Assembly (NCBI GenBank): GCA_035550655.1
Contig: DASZOU010000037.1
Coordinates: 1 to 64,000 of the forward strand
Direction of reading: 5' to 3'
From: DASZTV01 sp035550655
GTDB lineage: Bacteria; Actinomycetota; Actinomycetes; JAFAQI01
DNA length: 64,000 bases
This document shows, in pieces, positions 23,571 through 33,780 of this stretch. Below the pieces are notes generated by a model, which saw nothing but the letters and a program-made list of their open reading frames with translations, was not told the DNA's origin and searched no databases. Made by a program: the position numbers and the translations under genes. Numbering within the stretch: position 1 is the first letter of the stretch; each line of letters begins with the position of its first letter.

Positions 23571-26372
23571 TTAGTGCTTGAACGTGTAGTCCCACACGCC
23601 GCGGCCGTAGGCCCCGAGCACGAGGTGCTTTCCGTCGAGCGAGAGCGCCATGCTCCGGAAGGTCACCTCGGGAAGCCCGGTGCCGAACCGCCTCCAGTGC
23701 TTGCTTCCCGCCTTGGCGGTGAACACGCCCACGTCCGTCGCGGCGTACAGCTGACCCGACCGCAGGATCAGCCGGTGCACATCGGCCCGCGGCAGGTTGC
23801 CGGACAGGTCGTGGAAGGTGTTGCCGCCGTCATGGCTTACCAGCACCTTCGCCGAGCCGACCGCCTTGTCGCTGGTGCCCATGACGATCATCTGGCGCAT
23901 CCCGACGTAGATCGTCCTCGGGTCCTTCGGGTCGACCGCGATCTCACCGACCTGCTGATGCGGCAGGCCCTTCGAGGCGGCCATATGCCAGCACTTCGGG
24001 CTGGCGACAGCGTTCGCGCACCCCGGCTTCACGTTGGTGGCGATCTTCGTGATCACCTTCTTGGGCGTCGCGGCGGTGCCGGTGGCCAGCGAGGGCCGGC
24101 ACACCGAGCAGAACGCGACGTACGACGTCTTGCCCTGCGTGTACACGGCGGTCGAGTCCCACGTGCCGTTCGGTGCCTTGCCCGGCGTGAAGACGGTCTT
24201 CCAGGTGGAGCTGAGCAGCTCCTCCTCCGTCGGGTCGTAGGTGTTGCTCGCCATGCCGAACGTCGTCTCGTCGACGTTGCCCGCCGCCGCGATCAGGTGG
24301 TTCGGGTTGGTCCGGTCCACCCACCACGGCGAGAGGAAGGTCGCCCCCGTCGCGTTGTCCTCCGGAGTCACGTTGATCGTGTGTTTGAAGTCGTCGGTGG
24401 TGCCGAGAATCGTCTGGCCGTCGATGCCGCAGTAGTACGAGTGCGCGTTCGCGCCCGGGAAGACGTAGACGCCGTCACCGCCGCACACCTGGTACGCCGT
24501 GCCGTTCGGCATCACGTGCGCGACGCCGTTGTCCTGGAGGGCCAGCAGGTAGGACCCGTCCTGCAGCCGCGTCACGTCCCACGGCAGGACGGTTGCCGGC
24601 GCGTTCAGCGATTGCCACGACGAGTTGTCGAAGCCCTGGTAGGCGACACCCGTCGTGTCGCTGACACTGTGGCTGTTCTGCGCCCACCAGCCGCCGTCGT
24701 TGCCGCTGTAGAAGCGCTCGCCATGCGCCGTGACGGCGATCGCAGCGCTGTGCTGGTCGGGGTGAGTTGTTCCCTTGCCGTACTCGGGGACGACCGACGG
24801 GCACGCGATGCCATTGCTGTTGGGGATCGTGTTGAAGTAGGTGAGGAAGCCGCACACGTTCGCGTACTTCTCGACCGCCGTGAAGGTGGTCGCGAGCGGC
24901 ACGTTGGTGTTGGTCGGGCCGTGGTACTCGCCGGTGAAGGCCTCCTCCAGCCCGATGTAGACCCGGTTCGGGTCCTTGCCGTCCGCGAGGACCCAGTTGT
25001 TGTACGACGCCTGCACGCCTTCGGCATAGCTGAGCGGGTACCCCACGAGCCCGGTCGCGGCGCCGAGCGCCGTCGTCAGGGTCTGGGAGTTCGCCTGCAG
25101 CTGCCAAGTCTTGCCGTCGTCATTGGAGCGGTAGAGCCCGTTGAGCTCGGTGTTGCCGTCGACCACGACAGGAAGCACCGGGTTGTCGATCGTCAGGTGA
25201 TCACCAGCCGCCCGGCCGGCGTCCTGCACGAGCGCCCAGAGGACGTTCTTCCCCGCGCCCTGGACCGGGCTGTAGGCCAGGCTGATCCGGCCGAGCGGGT
25301 CGCTGGAGGCCAACGGCTGGGTGAGCTGGCTGTTGCTCGCCATGTAGCTGAAGGTGCGGCCGTAGTTCTCCGACCGGTACAGCCCGTTGCGGGGTGCCAG
25401 CACCTTGCCGCCGTACGTCTTCTTGCCGAAGGCATAGCCGACGTCCGCGGTGATCTCCCGCGGGTTGGACGGGTTGATCGCGATCGACGCGAGCCAGTTG
25501 CCCAGCCCGTACTTGGCGTGGTCGGGCAGCGCTACCCGGTGGAAGCTGCGACCGTGGTCGGTCGAGCGCCACAGGCCGTACGTCGTCCCGACGAGGACGT
25601 CGCCGTTGCTGGGGTCGACGGCCACTGCGTTGGTGCCGTAACCGTGGACGTTGGCCTTGGGTCGCGTCCAGGTCTTGCCGCCGTTGCGCGAGACGTAGAC
25701 GCCGGTCCCCGCCGCGTCATCGGAGAGCGTGAAGATCGAGACGCCGGTACCGAGGTAGAGCAGCTTCGGGTTGTGCGGATCGACAGCGATCGCGCCGACT
25801 GCCTCCCGAGCGATCTTGCCCTCGGTGATGTTGTGCACCGTCTCGCCGCCGTTGGTCGTCTTGTAGAGCCCGCCGATCGTGCCGAGGTACACGGTGTTGC
25901 CGGAACGGTCGTTGGGGTCTACGACCATCGCGGTGCCGATCCCGCCGACCTTGCCGAGCAGCTCCGCGCCGCTACCGGTGCCGAGGATGTCCTTGACCCC
26001 GTGGAACGGCCCCTTGTTCTGCCAGGCGCCTCCCGTCGAGCCGAGGCTCGCGGCCTGGTGGGTGAGGTGCAGGAAACGCTCGTCGGTGTTGCCCTGGTAC
26101 AGCACGTTCCCGATCGGGCTCATCGCCTCGCCGGCATCAGGGTCGCCGCCGCCATCCGCGTCGGCGTCGCCGCCCGCATCGGCGTCGCCGCCCGCGTCCT
26201 GGTCGCCGAGGGTCTGCTTCGGATACAGCCGATGCGCCCAGAACTGCGAGCTCGGGATCCCGATTGCAGGAGCGTGCGCTTCGTGGTCACCGACCGACCT
26301 TGCGATCAGGGTGCCGCTGCCGGCCAGGATTACGGCCACCGACGCGGCGGCCAGGAGGCGCAGACGACTCAT
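23571..26372 (-). CDS. Secreted BNR/sortilin-type propeller protein
   Basis: This 933-residue exported protein has a signal peptide at about 1-24. An acidic Gly/Asp repeat linker (GGDADA units, about 58-80) comes next, followed by many BNR/VPS10-like blades, each with a variant of SxDGGxTW (for example VSRNGGKTWTRP, RSTDHGRSFHRV, YRSENYGRTFSYM, RSNDDGKTWQLQ). The domains resemble exo-glycosidase or photosystem-assembly propellers, but I see no catalytic signature, so a binding role is as likely as hydrolysis. Long Asn-rich loops and several Cys suggest stabilisation outside the cell. The N-terminal half of the vWA protein carries similar repeats. Confidence 0.75.
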   Translation of the reverse strand: MSRLRLLAAASVAVILAGSGTLIARSVGDHEAHAPAIGIPSSQFWAHRLYPKQTLGDQDAGGDADAGGDADADGGGDPDAGEAMSPIGNVLYQGNTDERFLHLTHQAASLGSTGGAWQNKGPFHGVKDILGTGSGAELLGKVGGIGTAMVVDPNDRSGNTVYLGTIGGLYKTTNGGETVHNITEGKIAREAVGAIAVDPHNPKLLYLGTGVSIFTLSDDAAGTGVYVSRNGGKTWTRPKANVHGYGTNAVAVDPSNGDVLVGTTYGLWRSTDHGRSFHRVALPDHAKYGLGNWLASIAINPSNPREITADVGYAFGKKTYGGKVLAPRNGLYRSENYGRTFSYMASNSQLTQPLASSDPLGRISLAYSPVQGAGKNVLWALVQDAGRAAGDHLTIDNPVLPVVVDGNTELNGLYRSNDDGKTWQLQANSQTLTTALGAATGLVGYPLSYAEGVQASYNNWVLADGKDPNRVYIGLEEAFTGEYHGPTNTNVPLATTFTAVEKYANVCGFLTYFNTIPNSNGIACPSVVPEYGKGTTHPDQHSAAIAVTAHGERFYSGNDGGWWAQNSHSVSDTTGVAYQGFDNSSWQSLNAPATVLPWDVTRLQDGSYLLALQDNGVAHVMPNGTAYQVCGGDGVYVFPGANAHSYYCGIDGQTILGTTDDFKHTINVTPEDNATGATFLSPWWVDRTNPNHLIAAAGNVDETTFGMASNTYDPTEEELLSSTWKTVFTPGKAPNGTWDSTAVYTQGKTSYVAFCSVCRPSLATGTAATPKKVITKIATNVKPGCANAVASPKCWHMAASKGLPHQQVGEIAVDPKDPRTIYVGMRQMIVMGTSDKAVGSAKVLVSHDGGNTFHDLSGNLPRADVHRLILRSGQLYAATDVGVFTAKAGSKHWRRFGTGLPEVTFRSMALSLDGKHLVLGAYGRGVWDYTFKH

Positions 26373-26414
26373 CAGACAACTCCTCGCAAGTTCCTCGGCG
26401 ATGACTCGCCCAGG

Positions 26415-27425
26415 CTATTCGCGTTTTCCTGCTCTCGGTCCCTCCCCCTCCCCACGCCGCCAGCCGTAGCGCGCCGCACGATCCGCGAGCGGGCCGGGAT
26501 CGACCTCCCACCACGGCCGGCCCTCGGCCGGCTCCTCCTCGGCAGGGGTCAGCGCACGGCGGCGCGCGTCGGCGACGTCGAGAACGGCATCGACCTCGCG
26601 CGCATGCCGGGCGTCCTCACGGATCCAGGCCACGAACAAGATCGCGACGACCGGAACAGCGACGACCTCCGCCACCGTCAGCATGAGCCCGCCGCCGATG
26701 ACCTGGTCCCAGCTCCGCGACGGGCCCCAGCTCCGCGCCACCGAGCCGTAGTAGCCGCCGGCCACGAGAGAGCTGCTCGTCATCACGGCGATTCCGGGGA
26801 TCGCGTCTAGCAGGCCGTCGATGCCGGCAAACGCCATCCGCACCGGTTGGGTGCACCAGATCGGCAGGATCTCCACACCCAGCAGCGGCAACGCGAACAG
26901 GCAGCCGGTCACCACCAGCTGCAGCTCCAGGAGCCGCATCACCGCATCGTGTCGCTCAGCGGTCCCGATGTAGCCGGTGAAGAAGACGAGGAACTGCGTG
27001 GCGACCGCCAGCACGGGGGCCACGGCGGGGAACGTCAGCAGCCGCACTGGCCAGGTCCGCAGCGCGCCCTGCCACCGAGCGGCACCGGCCGGTGACAGCA
27101 CTGTGCTGACCAGTCCGACCGGGTCGCCGAGCCCGAGCCCGACCGGGACGATCGTGAGCAGGACGGTGACGCGCAGCGCCATCGGCCACAACAGCACCCG
27201 CGAGTACACCGCGAGCGAGGACATCGTGGCGATCACCACGACGCCGAGACCCAGCAGCGCGAAAGCGACGACCCGGGCGTTGGACCACTCGCCGCCGTGA
27301 CGGCGCACCCGCCGAACCCCGGCAAGGTACGCCGCCAGCATGACCGCACACGTCGCGGCGACCCAAGGGTCGAAGCTCCACGTGCCGAAGAAGCGACCCA
27401 CCGTGAGCGGCGCGAGCGCGGTCAT
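26415..27425 (-). CDS. CtaG-type cytochrome c oxidase assembly membrane protein
   Basis: This 336-residue protein has about 8-9 hydrophobic helices and the Caa3_CtaG pattern: a GTWSFDPW start, LLTIVPVGLGLGDPV, MRLLELQLVVTGCLFALPLLG and a C-terminal AGGYYGSVARSWGPS region. CtaG-family proteins help copper insertion into aa3/caa3 oxidases. The ATG at 27425 is chosen because translation upstream lacks membrane character and runs into the divergent gene. The C-terminal 60 residues are a charged cytosolic tail. Confidence 0.7.
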   Translation of the reverse strand: MTALAPLTVGRFFGTWSFDPWVAATCAVMLAAYLAGVRRVRRHGGEWSNARVVAFALLGLGVVVIATMSSLAVYSRVLLWPMALRVTVLLTIVPVGLGLGDPVGLVSTVLSPAGAARWQGALRTWPVRLLTFPAVAPVLAVATQFLVFFTGYIGTAERHDAVMRLLELQLVVTGCLFALPLLGVEILPIWCTQPVRMAFAGIDGLLDAIPGIAVMTSSSLVAGGYYGSVARSWGPSRSWDQVIGGGLMLTVAEVVAVPVVAILFVAWIREDARHAREVDAVLDVADARRRALTPAEEEPAEGRPWWEVDPGPLADRAARYGWRRGEGEGPRAGKRE

Positions 27426-27463
27426 GGGTAGTACTGTCCCGCGAAGGATCGAAGGGGGAAGCC

Positions 27464-28060
27464 ATGACTCAGTCCCAACCGCCCGCGGGTTGGTATCCGG
27501 ACCCGCAGGACGCGACCCAGCAGCGGTACTGGGACGGCGCCGCCTGGACCGGTCACACCGCAGCGGCGGGAACGAGCGCCGCGGCGCCCGAGGGCGCAGC
27601 AACGTCGGGTGCGCCGATCCCAGCCGCCGGCGCGCCCGCGTGGACGATGCAGCCGACCGGCGACGTGACCGGCGGCAAGAAGTCCTGGTTCAAGCGCCCG
27701 CTGATCATCATCCCGGTCGCGATCGTCCTTGCGCTGATCGTCGTGGGAGTCGTGGTCGCCCTCGTCAACGGCACCGACCACTCCAAGGAGCTTGCCGACC
27801 GGATCAAGTCCGACGGCCAGTCGCAGCTGCAGTCCGCCTTCAGCCAGCAGCTGCCCGGCTCGACCGTGAAGGTCACCGACGTCAAGTGCGTCGAGAAGAG
27901 CAACACGCAGGAGTACACCTGCCTGATCCACATGAACGTGACGTACCAGGGTCAGACCAAGTCCTTCATCCAGAACGCAGATGGCTCGTGCGACAAGAAG
28001 GTCAACGCCCACTGCCTCTGGCACACCACCGACAACCCGCAGCTGACCGCGTCCCAGTAG
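27464..28060 (+). CDS. DUF2510-TM-DUF4333 protein
   Basis: This 198-residue protein opens with a DUF2510 motif (PPAGWYPDPQ, then RYWDGAAWTGHT) and has an Ala/Pro linker. A single transmembrane helix (about 77-100, IIIPVAIVLALIVVGVVV) is followed by a C-terminal exported domain like DUF4333, with two Cys (DVKCVEKS and YTCLIHM) and a third in GSCDKK. Such proteins are common in actinobacterial envelopes but have no known reaction. It has a GGGGGAAG ribosome binding site. It is divergent from ctaG across only 38 bp, where TAGTACT can act as -10. Confidence 0.75.
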   Translation: MTQSQPPAGWYPDPQDATQQRYWDGAAWTGHTAAAGTSAAAPEGAATSGAPIPAAGAPAWTMQPTGDVTGGKKSWFKRPLIIIPVAIVLALIVVGVVVALVNGTDHSKELADRIKSDGQSQLQSAFSQQLPGSTVKVTDVKCVEKSNTQEYTCLIHMNVTYQGQTKSFIQNADGSCDKKVNAHCLWHTTDNPQLTASQ

Positions 28061-28072
28061 CACCCGGTCGGC

Positions 28073-28762
28073 TCAACGACCGTTGACGGAGAAGTGCTGG
28101 TAGTCCGGGGACGAGCTCCATCGGCCGCCCCAGCCCCAGCCGACCGCGTCGAACGCCCGCACGACCGGACCGTTGGCGAAGACCATGCCCCGGCGATGCT
28201 TGGAGCGGTCGGCGTACCTCGCCCCTGACGGGGGGTAGACCCGGCCGTTGAGGGTGTAGGGGTTCTCGCGCGGATCGATGTCGACCGCCTCGCCGTAGGC
28301 GTGTTCCGACCAGGTCTTCGGCCCGTTCGCGACGGCGTAGCGGCAGTTGAAGGCAGAGGTGTTGTCGTGCGCCATCGACTTGTTGTCGTTGCCGCCGTAC
28401 GCCGAGATCGGCTCGACCCGGCGGAGCGGGAAGTGCGCGTGCCGAATCCTCCGGAACGCGACCCGCACCGGATGCACTGCCGCGGCGTTGATGATCAGGA
28501 CGCCGGTGTGCCGCTGCCGGTCGAAGCCCCAGAACCGCACCCGCAGCGCACGCAGATCGCGGGGCGGCACCGGGCAGCCGGGGCGCCAGCTCTTCCCGAG
28601 CTGCTTCGCCGTGACCCGTGCAACCCCGTGGGAGTCGAACTGGAAGCCGCTCGCCGCGGCGACGGGTGCGTGCCACGCGGGTGCCGCGGACGCAAGCGGG
28701 GCCGAGCACGAGCTCATGGCAGCGAGCACGATCGCCACTACCGCGGTTAGCGCGCTCGCCAT
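28073..28762 (-). CDS. Secreted M15-type (VanY/L,D-like) peptidase
   Basis: This 229-residue exported protein has a LAS-type metallopeptidase domain: SEHAYGEAVDID (zinc His and Asp) and, near the C-terminus, DYQHFS (second zinc His). An N-terminal signal segment (about 1-27) contains MSSCS, so it could be a lipoprotein, though the lipobox is weak. M15 enzymes cut D-Ala-D-Ala or L-Ala-D-Glu bonds in peptidoglycan stems. Its neighbour at 28783, divergent by 20 bp, is an L,D-transpeptidase, so the pair may be co-controlled for wall remodelling. The -10 TAGTCT lies 6 nt before the ATG. Confidence 0.8.
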   Translation of the reverse strand: MASALTAVVAIVLAAMSSCSAPLASAAPAWHAPVAAASGFQFDSHGVARVTAKQLGKSWRPGCPVPPRDLRALRVRFWGFDRQRHTGVLIINAAAVHPVRVAFRRIRHAHFPLRRVEPISAYGGNDNKSMAHDNTSAFNCRYAVANGPKTWSEHAYGEAVDIDPRENPYTLNGRVYPPSGARYADRSKHRRGMVFANGPVVRAFDAVGWGWGGRWSSSPDYQHFSVNGR

Positions 28763-28774
28763 GAGGCCAGACTA
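28760..28774 (-). promoter_or_regulatory. -10 box for leaderless M15 peptidase mRNA
   Basis: TAGTCT on the minus strand (28774-28769) is followed by 6 nt and the ATG at 28762. The whole divergent gap to the L,D-transpeptidase ATG is 20 bp, so both promoters must overlap the coding starts. Confidence 0.55.
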
Positions 28775-28782
28775 GAAGGGCG

Positions 28783-29484
28783 ATGAGAATCCGGCCGCTC
28801 CTGTTCTTCTCTCTCGCCGCCGTCCTCGGCGCGGGCGCCGTCCCGGCTGCAACCGCGACCACGCGACACCCAGCGATCGGCGCGCTCCCCACCCGCCTCA
28901 AGGGCGTGCATGACGCCACCCAAGTGATTTCGGTCGTTGCCAACGGATACGGCACGACGACCGCCACCGTCCGAGCCTTCGCGAAGCGGGGCGGGACATG
29001 GCATGAGGTCTTCGGGCCCGCCTCGGCGTGGATCGGCTCCGCCGGCTTCGCTCCCCCTGGCGCCAAGCGCGAAGGGGATGCACGGACCCCGAGCGGGTCC
29101 TACACGTTCTCCTTCTTCTTCGGCGTGGACCGGAATCCGGGCGTGCACTTCCGGTGGCGGCACGCGAACTCCTTCGACTACTGGGACGACGACCCGGCTA
29201 GCCCGCGGTACAACGAGTGGGTCAACGCCCGCCGCCACTCTGCGGGCCGCTCCCCCGAGCCACTGCACGTCGTCCCGTCGTACCGGGATGTTGCCGCGAT
29301 CAACTACAACGCCGAGCGCACTCCCGGCCGAGGCAGCGCGATCTTCCTGCACGTCACGCACCACAGCGCGACCACCGGCTGCATTGCCCTGCCGCGCGCG
29401 GACGTCGTCCGGCTGCTCCGCTGGCTGCGGCCGGCAGCCCACCCGCGGATCATCATGGGGACCGCCGCTACCGTGACCCGGTGA
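28783..29484 (+). CDS. Secreted L,D-transpeptidase (YkuD) family protein
   Basis: This 233-residue exported protein has a signal peptide (about 1-25) and the YkuD fold: DARTPSGSYTFSFFFG, and the active-site region HVTHHSATTGCIALP, where Cys is the nucleophile and the preceding His completes the catalytic pair. These enzymes form 3-3 crosslinks or attach proteins to peptidoglycan, although some short variants are hydrolases. AGAAGGG just before the ATG may be the ribosome binding site. The stop overlaps the next gene start by 4 bp (GTGA), which is odd given the unrelated functions. Confidence 0.8.
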   Translation: MRIRPLLFFSLAAVLGAGAVPAATATTRHPAIGALPTRLKGVHDATQVISVVANGYGTTTATVRAFAKRGGTWHEVFGPASAWIGSAGFAPPGAKREGDARTPSGSYTFSFFFGVDRNPGVHFRWRHANSFDYWDDDPASPRYNEWVNARRHSAGRSPEPLHVVPSYRDVAAINYNAERTPGRGSAIFLHVTHHSATTGCIALPRADVVRLLRWLRPAAHPRIIMGTAATVTR

Positions 29485-30647
29485 CTTCGCGGGACACAGT
29501 GACAGGGCCGCTTCGCGGCGTGAAGGTGATCGAGCTCGCCGGCATCGGCCCCGGACCGTACGCCTGCATGCTGCTGGCGGACCTCGGTGCCGAGGTACTG
29601 CGGCTGGAGCGGCCGCGCGGAACGATCTCGGGGGTGATCGGCGGGTACGACGTGCTCGCTCGTGGCCGGCGCTCCGTCGCGATCGACTTGAAGGCGCCAG
29701 GCGCTCGCGAGCTCGTGCTCGATCTCGCACAGGAAGCCGACGTCATCGTCGAGGCGTTTCGCCCAGGTGTCGCAGAGCGCCTGGGGATCGGGCCCGACGA
29801 CTGCCTGGGCGCGAACCCGAAGGTCGTCTATGCGCGGATGACCGGCTGGGGCCAGGAAGGCCCGCTCGCTGACCGCGTCGGCCACGACATCAACTACGCG
29901 TCGATCACCGGCGCGATCGCGGCGGTCGGCGAGAAGGACCGCAAGCCCGTGCCGCCGCTGAACCTCGTGGCCGACTTCGGCGGCGGTTCGATGTTCTGCG
30001 TCATGGGCATCCTCGCCGCGCTGATCGAACGGCAGTCCAGCGGCAAGGGTCAGGTCATCGACGTCGCGATGGTGGACGGCGTCACCAGCCTGCTGTCGAT
30101 GGCGCACGGCCAGCGCGGCGCGGGCATGATGCCGGACGCGCGGGGCAGCAGCCTGCTCGACGGTGGCGCGCCGTACTACGACACCTATCGCTGCTCCGAC
30201 GGCGAGTACATGTCGGTGGGCGCGATCGAGCCGCAGTTCTACGAGGCGCTGAAGCAGACCCTCGAGCTGCCGGATCTGCCGGCGCAGTCAGACCACGCGA
30301 GCTGGCCGAAGATCCGGGAGATGCTCGCCGAGAAGTTCGCGACCAAGACCCGCGACGAGTGGGCCGCGATCTTCGACGAGGTCGACGCCTGCGTCGCGCC
30401 GGTGCTGTGGCTCTCCGAAGCTCAGCACCACCCGCATCTGGTCGCGCGCGGCACGCTGGTCGACGTCGGCGGAGTCGTCCAGCCGGCCCCCGCCCCGCGC
30501 TTCTCGCGCACCCCCGGGCAGATCGGTGCGCCGCCGAAGGCGCCGGGGTCGGACACCGTGGCAGCGCTCACGGACTGGGGCATCGACGAGACCCGGATCG
30601 AGAAGCTCCAAGCCGACAACGCGGTGGTCCAGGTCGAGTCCAGCTAG
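29481..30647 (+). CDS. CaiB/BaiF CoA transferase, alpha-methylacyl-CoA racemase-like
   Basis: This 388-residue enzyme is closest in pattern to alpha-methylacyl-CoA racemase (MCR/AMACR): GIGPGPYACMLLADLGAEV at the start, ARGRRSVAIDLK, a His-Asp pair in RVGHDINY, and Asp in NLVADFGGG, the residues that shuttle protons in MCR. It would epimerise 2-methyl branched acyl-CoAs before beta-oxidation. The GTG at 29481 overlaps the transpeptidase stop. It ends tail-to-tail with the phosphatase gene, sharing CTAG. Confidence 0.85.
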   Translation: MTSRDTVTGPLRGVKVIELAGIGPGPYACMLLADLGAEVLRLERPRGTISGVIGGYDVLARGRRSVAIDLKAPGARELVLDLAQEADVIVEAFRPGVAERLGIGPDDCLGANPKVVYARMTGWGQEGPLADRVGHDINYASITGAIAAVGEKDRKPVPPLNLVADFGGGSMFCVMGILAALIERQSSGKGQVIDVAMVDGVTSLLSMAHGQRGAGMMPDARGSSLLDGGAPYYDTYRCSDGEYMSVGAIEPQFYEALKQTLELPDLPAQSDHASWPKIREMLAEKFATKTRDEWAAIFDEVDACVAPVLWLSEAQHHPHLVARGTLVDVGGVVQPAPAPRFSRTPGQIGAPPKAPGSDTVAALTDWGIDETRIEKLQADNAVVQVESS

Positions 30648-31750
30648 GTCCGCCAGATCAGGACGAGCGCTCGATCGTCGGTCGCGTCCGGCGAGGCGTC
30701 CTCCAGCAGCCGGCGCGCTCCGCCGTCGAAGCCACGCGGAATGAGCCGCTCCGCGGCACCCAGCAGCCGGTCGATGCCGACCTCGAGATCGCGCCCGGGC
30801 ACTTCGACCAGCCCGTCGGTGTAGAGCAGCAGCGCGTCGTACGGTCCCAGCTGGCCGTCGATGGAGCCGAACTCGCCCTCACTGAGCAAGCCGAGAACCG
30901 TTCCGCTCGGCTCCACCACCTGCCACACGCCGGCGCCGCCCGAATAGTGAACGGCAGGCAGATGGCCGGCGTTGGTGATCCGGTACCGGCCGGTGCCGAG
31001 CTCCATCCTGAGGTGCAGCGCGGTGGCGAAGCCCTCGTCCCAGTCCTGGCGCAGGAGGTACTCGTTCGCCGACGCCAGGAAGCGCTCTGGCGAGACGGCA
31101 CCGAGCAGGCCACCGAGCGCCCCCGACAGGGTGAGGGCGCGGGTGCCGGCGTCGAGTCCCTTGCCGGACACGTCGACGAGGACGAGCTCGAGGGTCCGCC
31201 CGCCGTCGGTCACCGCCGACAGCAGGAAGTCGCCGCCGAAGCTCGCACCACCGGCTGACTGCTGCTCGACCTCGGCGTGCCAGCCGGGCGGCAACGCCGG
31301 AAGATCGCTCTGCAGCCGCAGCCGGTCCCTCAGCTCGAGCAGCATCGCCTCGCCGCGGCCGGCTGACAGTCCGAGCCGCTGCCGGTCGGCCGACTGCTTG
31401 ACGGCGATCGCCGCGACCACGGCAAGCACGAAGTAGGCGCCCGGGCGAATCGTGCCGTCCCCGACGCCGAGGTTCTCGGCGATGACGACCGCGAACGCCG
31501 CCACGATCACCGCACCCAACGGCACCGGCTCGAGCAGGAACCCGCCGAGGATTACCGGCACGACGACGGTCAGTGCCGGGAACGCGTCCGCACCGAAATC
31601 CGCAGTGAGCACCAACACGAGGCCGGTCAACGCGACGACACCCAGCAGGGCGACCCAACGACCGCGAACCGACTCGGGCGGCCCGAGCACGCCGAGCCTT
31701 CGCCGGGCGCGCTCCGCGACGCTCACGCCGCCGCCGGCCGGCTGCCCCAT
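30644..31750 (-). CDS. Membrane-bound SpoIIE/PP2C-type phosphatase
   Basis: In this 368-residue protein the N-terminal 140 residues hold 3-4 hydrophobic helices. Residues about 165-366 form a SpoIIE/PP2C-like domain, with GGDFL (metal Asp), LVLVDVSGKGLDAG (metal Asp), YTDGLVE and a final SPDATDDRALVLIW. These phosphatases usually dephosphorylate anti-sigma-factor antagonists in partner-switching networks. There is no PAS, GAF or receiver domain, so the membrane part may be the sensor. A TAGGGT -10 lies 9 nt before the ATG. Confidence 0.85.
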   Translation of the reverse strand: MGQPAGGGVSVAERARRRLGVLGPPESVRGRWVALLGVVALTGLVLVLTADFGADAFPALTVVVPVILGGFLLEPVPLGAVIVAAFAVVIAENLGVGDGTIRPGAYFVLAVVAAIAVKQSADRQRLGLSAGRGEAMLLELRDRLRLQSDLPALPPGWHAEVEQQSAGGASFGGDFLLSAVTDGGRTLELVLVDVSGKGLDAGTRALTLSGALGGLLGAVSPERFLASANEYLLRQDWDEGFATALHLRMELGTGRYRITNAGHLPAVHYSGGAGVWQVVEPSGTVLGLLSEGEFGSIDGQLGPYDALLLYTDGLVEVPGRDLEVGIDRLLGAAERLIPRGFDGGARRLLEDASPDATDDRALVLIWRT

Positions 31751-31765
31751 AACTCCGCGACCCTA
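31748..31765 (-). promoter_or_regulatory. -10 box before the phosphatase gene
   Basis: TAGGGT on the minus strand (31765-31760), then 9 nt, then the ATG at 31750. There is no Shine-Dalgarno sequence, so a leaderless or nearly leaderless transcript is expected. Confidence 0.5.
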
Positions 31766-31779
31766 GTCGGCGCTCCTGA

Positions 31780-32259
31780 TCATTGGGAGTCCTCACGGCG
31801 TGGCGGCAGCACGCGGGTCTGTTCGTACGCCGTGATCAGCTCGATCCGCCGCACGTGGCGCTCAGCATCGCTGAACGGCGTGGCGATGAAAGCCTCCGCG
31901 AAGCCCACCGCGACGTCCTCGTCGTACATCCGCGCACCCAGGCTCAGCACGTTCGCGTTGTTGTGCTCCCGACCGAGCTTCGCGGTCTCCTCGCTGAAGG
32001 CCAGCGCGCAACGCACCCCGGGCACCTTGTTCGCCGCGATCGCCTCGCCGTTTCCGGAGCCGCCGATGACGATGCCGAGACTGCCGGGATCAGCGACCAC
32101 GTTCGTACCCACGAGCAAGCAGTACGGCGGGTAGTCGTCGGAGTCTCGAAGCTCGAACGGCCCGCAGTCGACTGCCTCGTGCCCGAGCTCGGCGAGCCGA
32201 TCGATGAGGCGAGCCTTCAACGTCCAACCGGCGTGGTCGGACCCGATGTAGACGCGCAT
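31780..32259 (-). CDS. rpiB: Ribose-5-phosphate isomerase B
   Basis: This 159-residue enzyme interconverts ribose-5-phosphate and ribulose-5-phosphate. It starts RVYIGSDHAGWTLK as RpiB does, has the GSGNGE loop near residue 70 and the catalytic region REHNNANVLSLGAR. The Cys of Escherichia coli RpiB is replaced, as in the actinobacterial subgroup that uses a Glu (the E of GNGE). It starts immediately after the aldehyde dehydrogenase stop on the same strand (0-bp gap), so the two are probably co-transcribed. Confidence 0.92.
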   Translation of the reverse strand: MRVYIGSDHAGWTLKARLIDRLAELGHEAVDCGPFELRDSDDYPPYCLLVGTNVVADPGSLGIVIGGSGNGEAIAANKVPGVRCALAFSEETAKLGREHNNANVLSLGARMYDEDVAVGFAEAFIATPFSDAERHVRRIELITAYEQTRVLPPRREDSQ

Positions 32260-33672
<1,413 letters not shown>

Positions 33673-33765
33673 GTCCCCGCCCGCCTCCCATGAGCTGTGC
33701 CGGCAGCGCCGGCGCCGATTCGATTCGCTGAGCGTATGCCGCGGGCGTGCGTAAACACAGCCGGG

Positions 33766-33780
33766 TACCGTCGCGAGGTG
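33766..33780 (+). promoter_or_regulatory. -10 box for leaderless HAD mRNA
   Basis: TACCGT (33766-33771), 6 nt, then GTG 33778. It supports this start over the GTG two codons later. Confidence 0.5.

Noticed and set aside
23487..26810. 1107-residue open frame on the plus strand opposite the BNR gene
   Set aside because: Arg/Val/His-rich with no domain. It is the mirror of a GC-rich coding strand, and the BNR gene on the minus strand explains the region.
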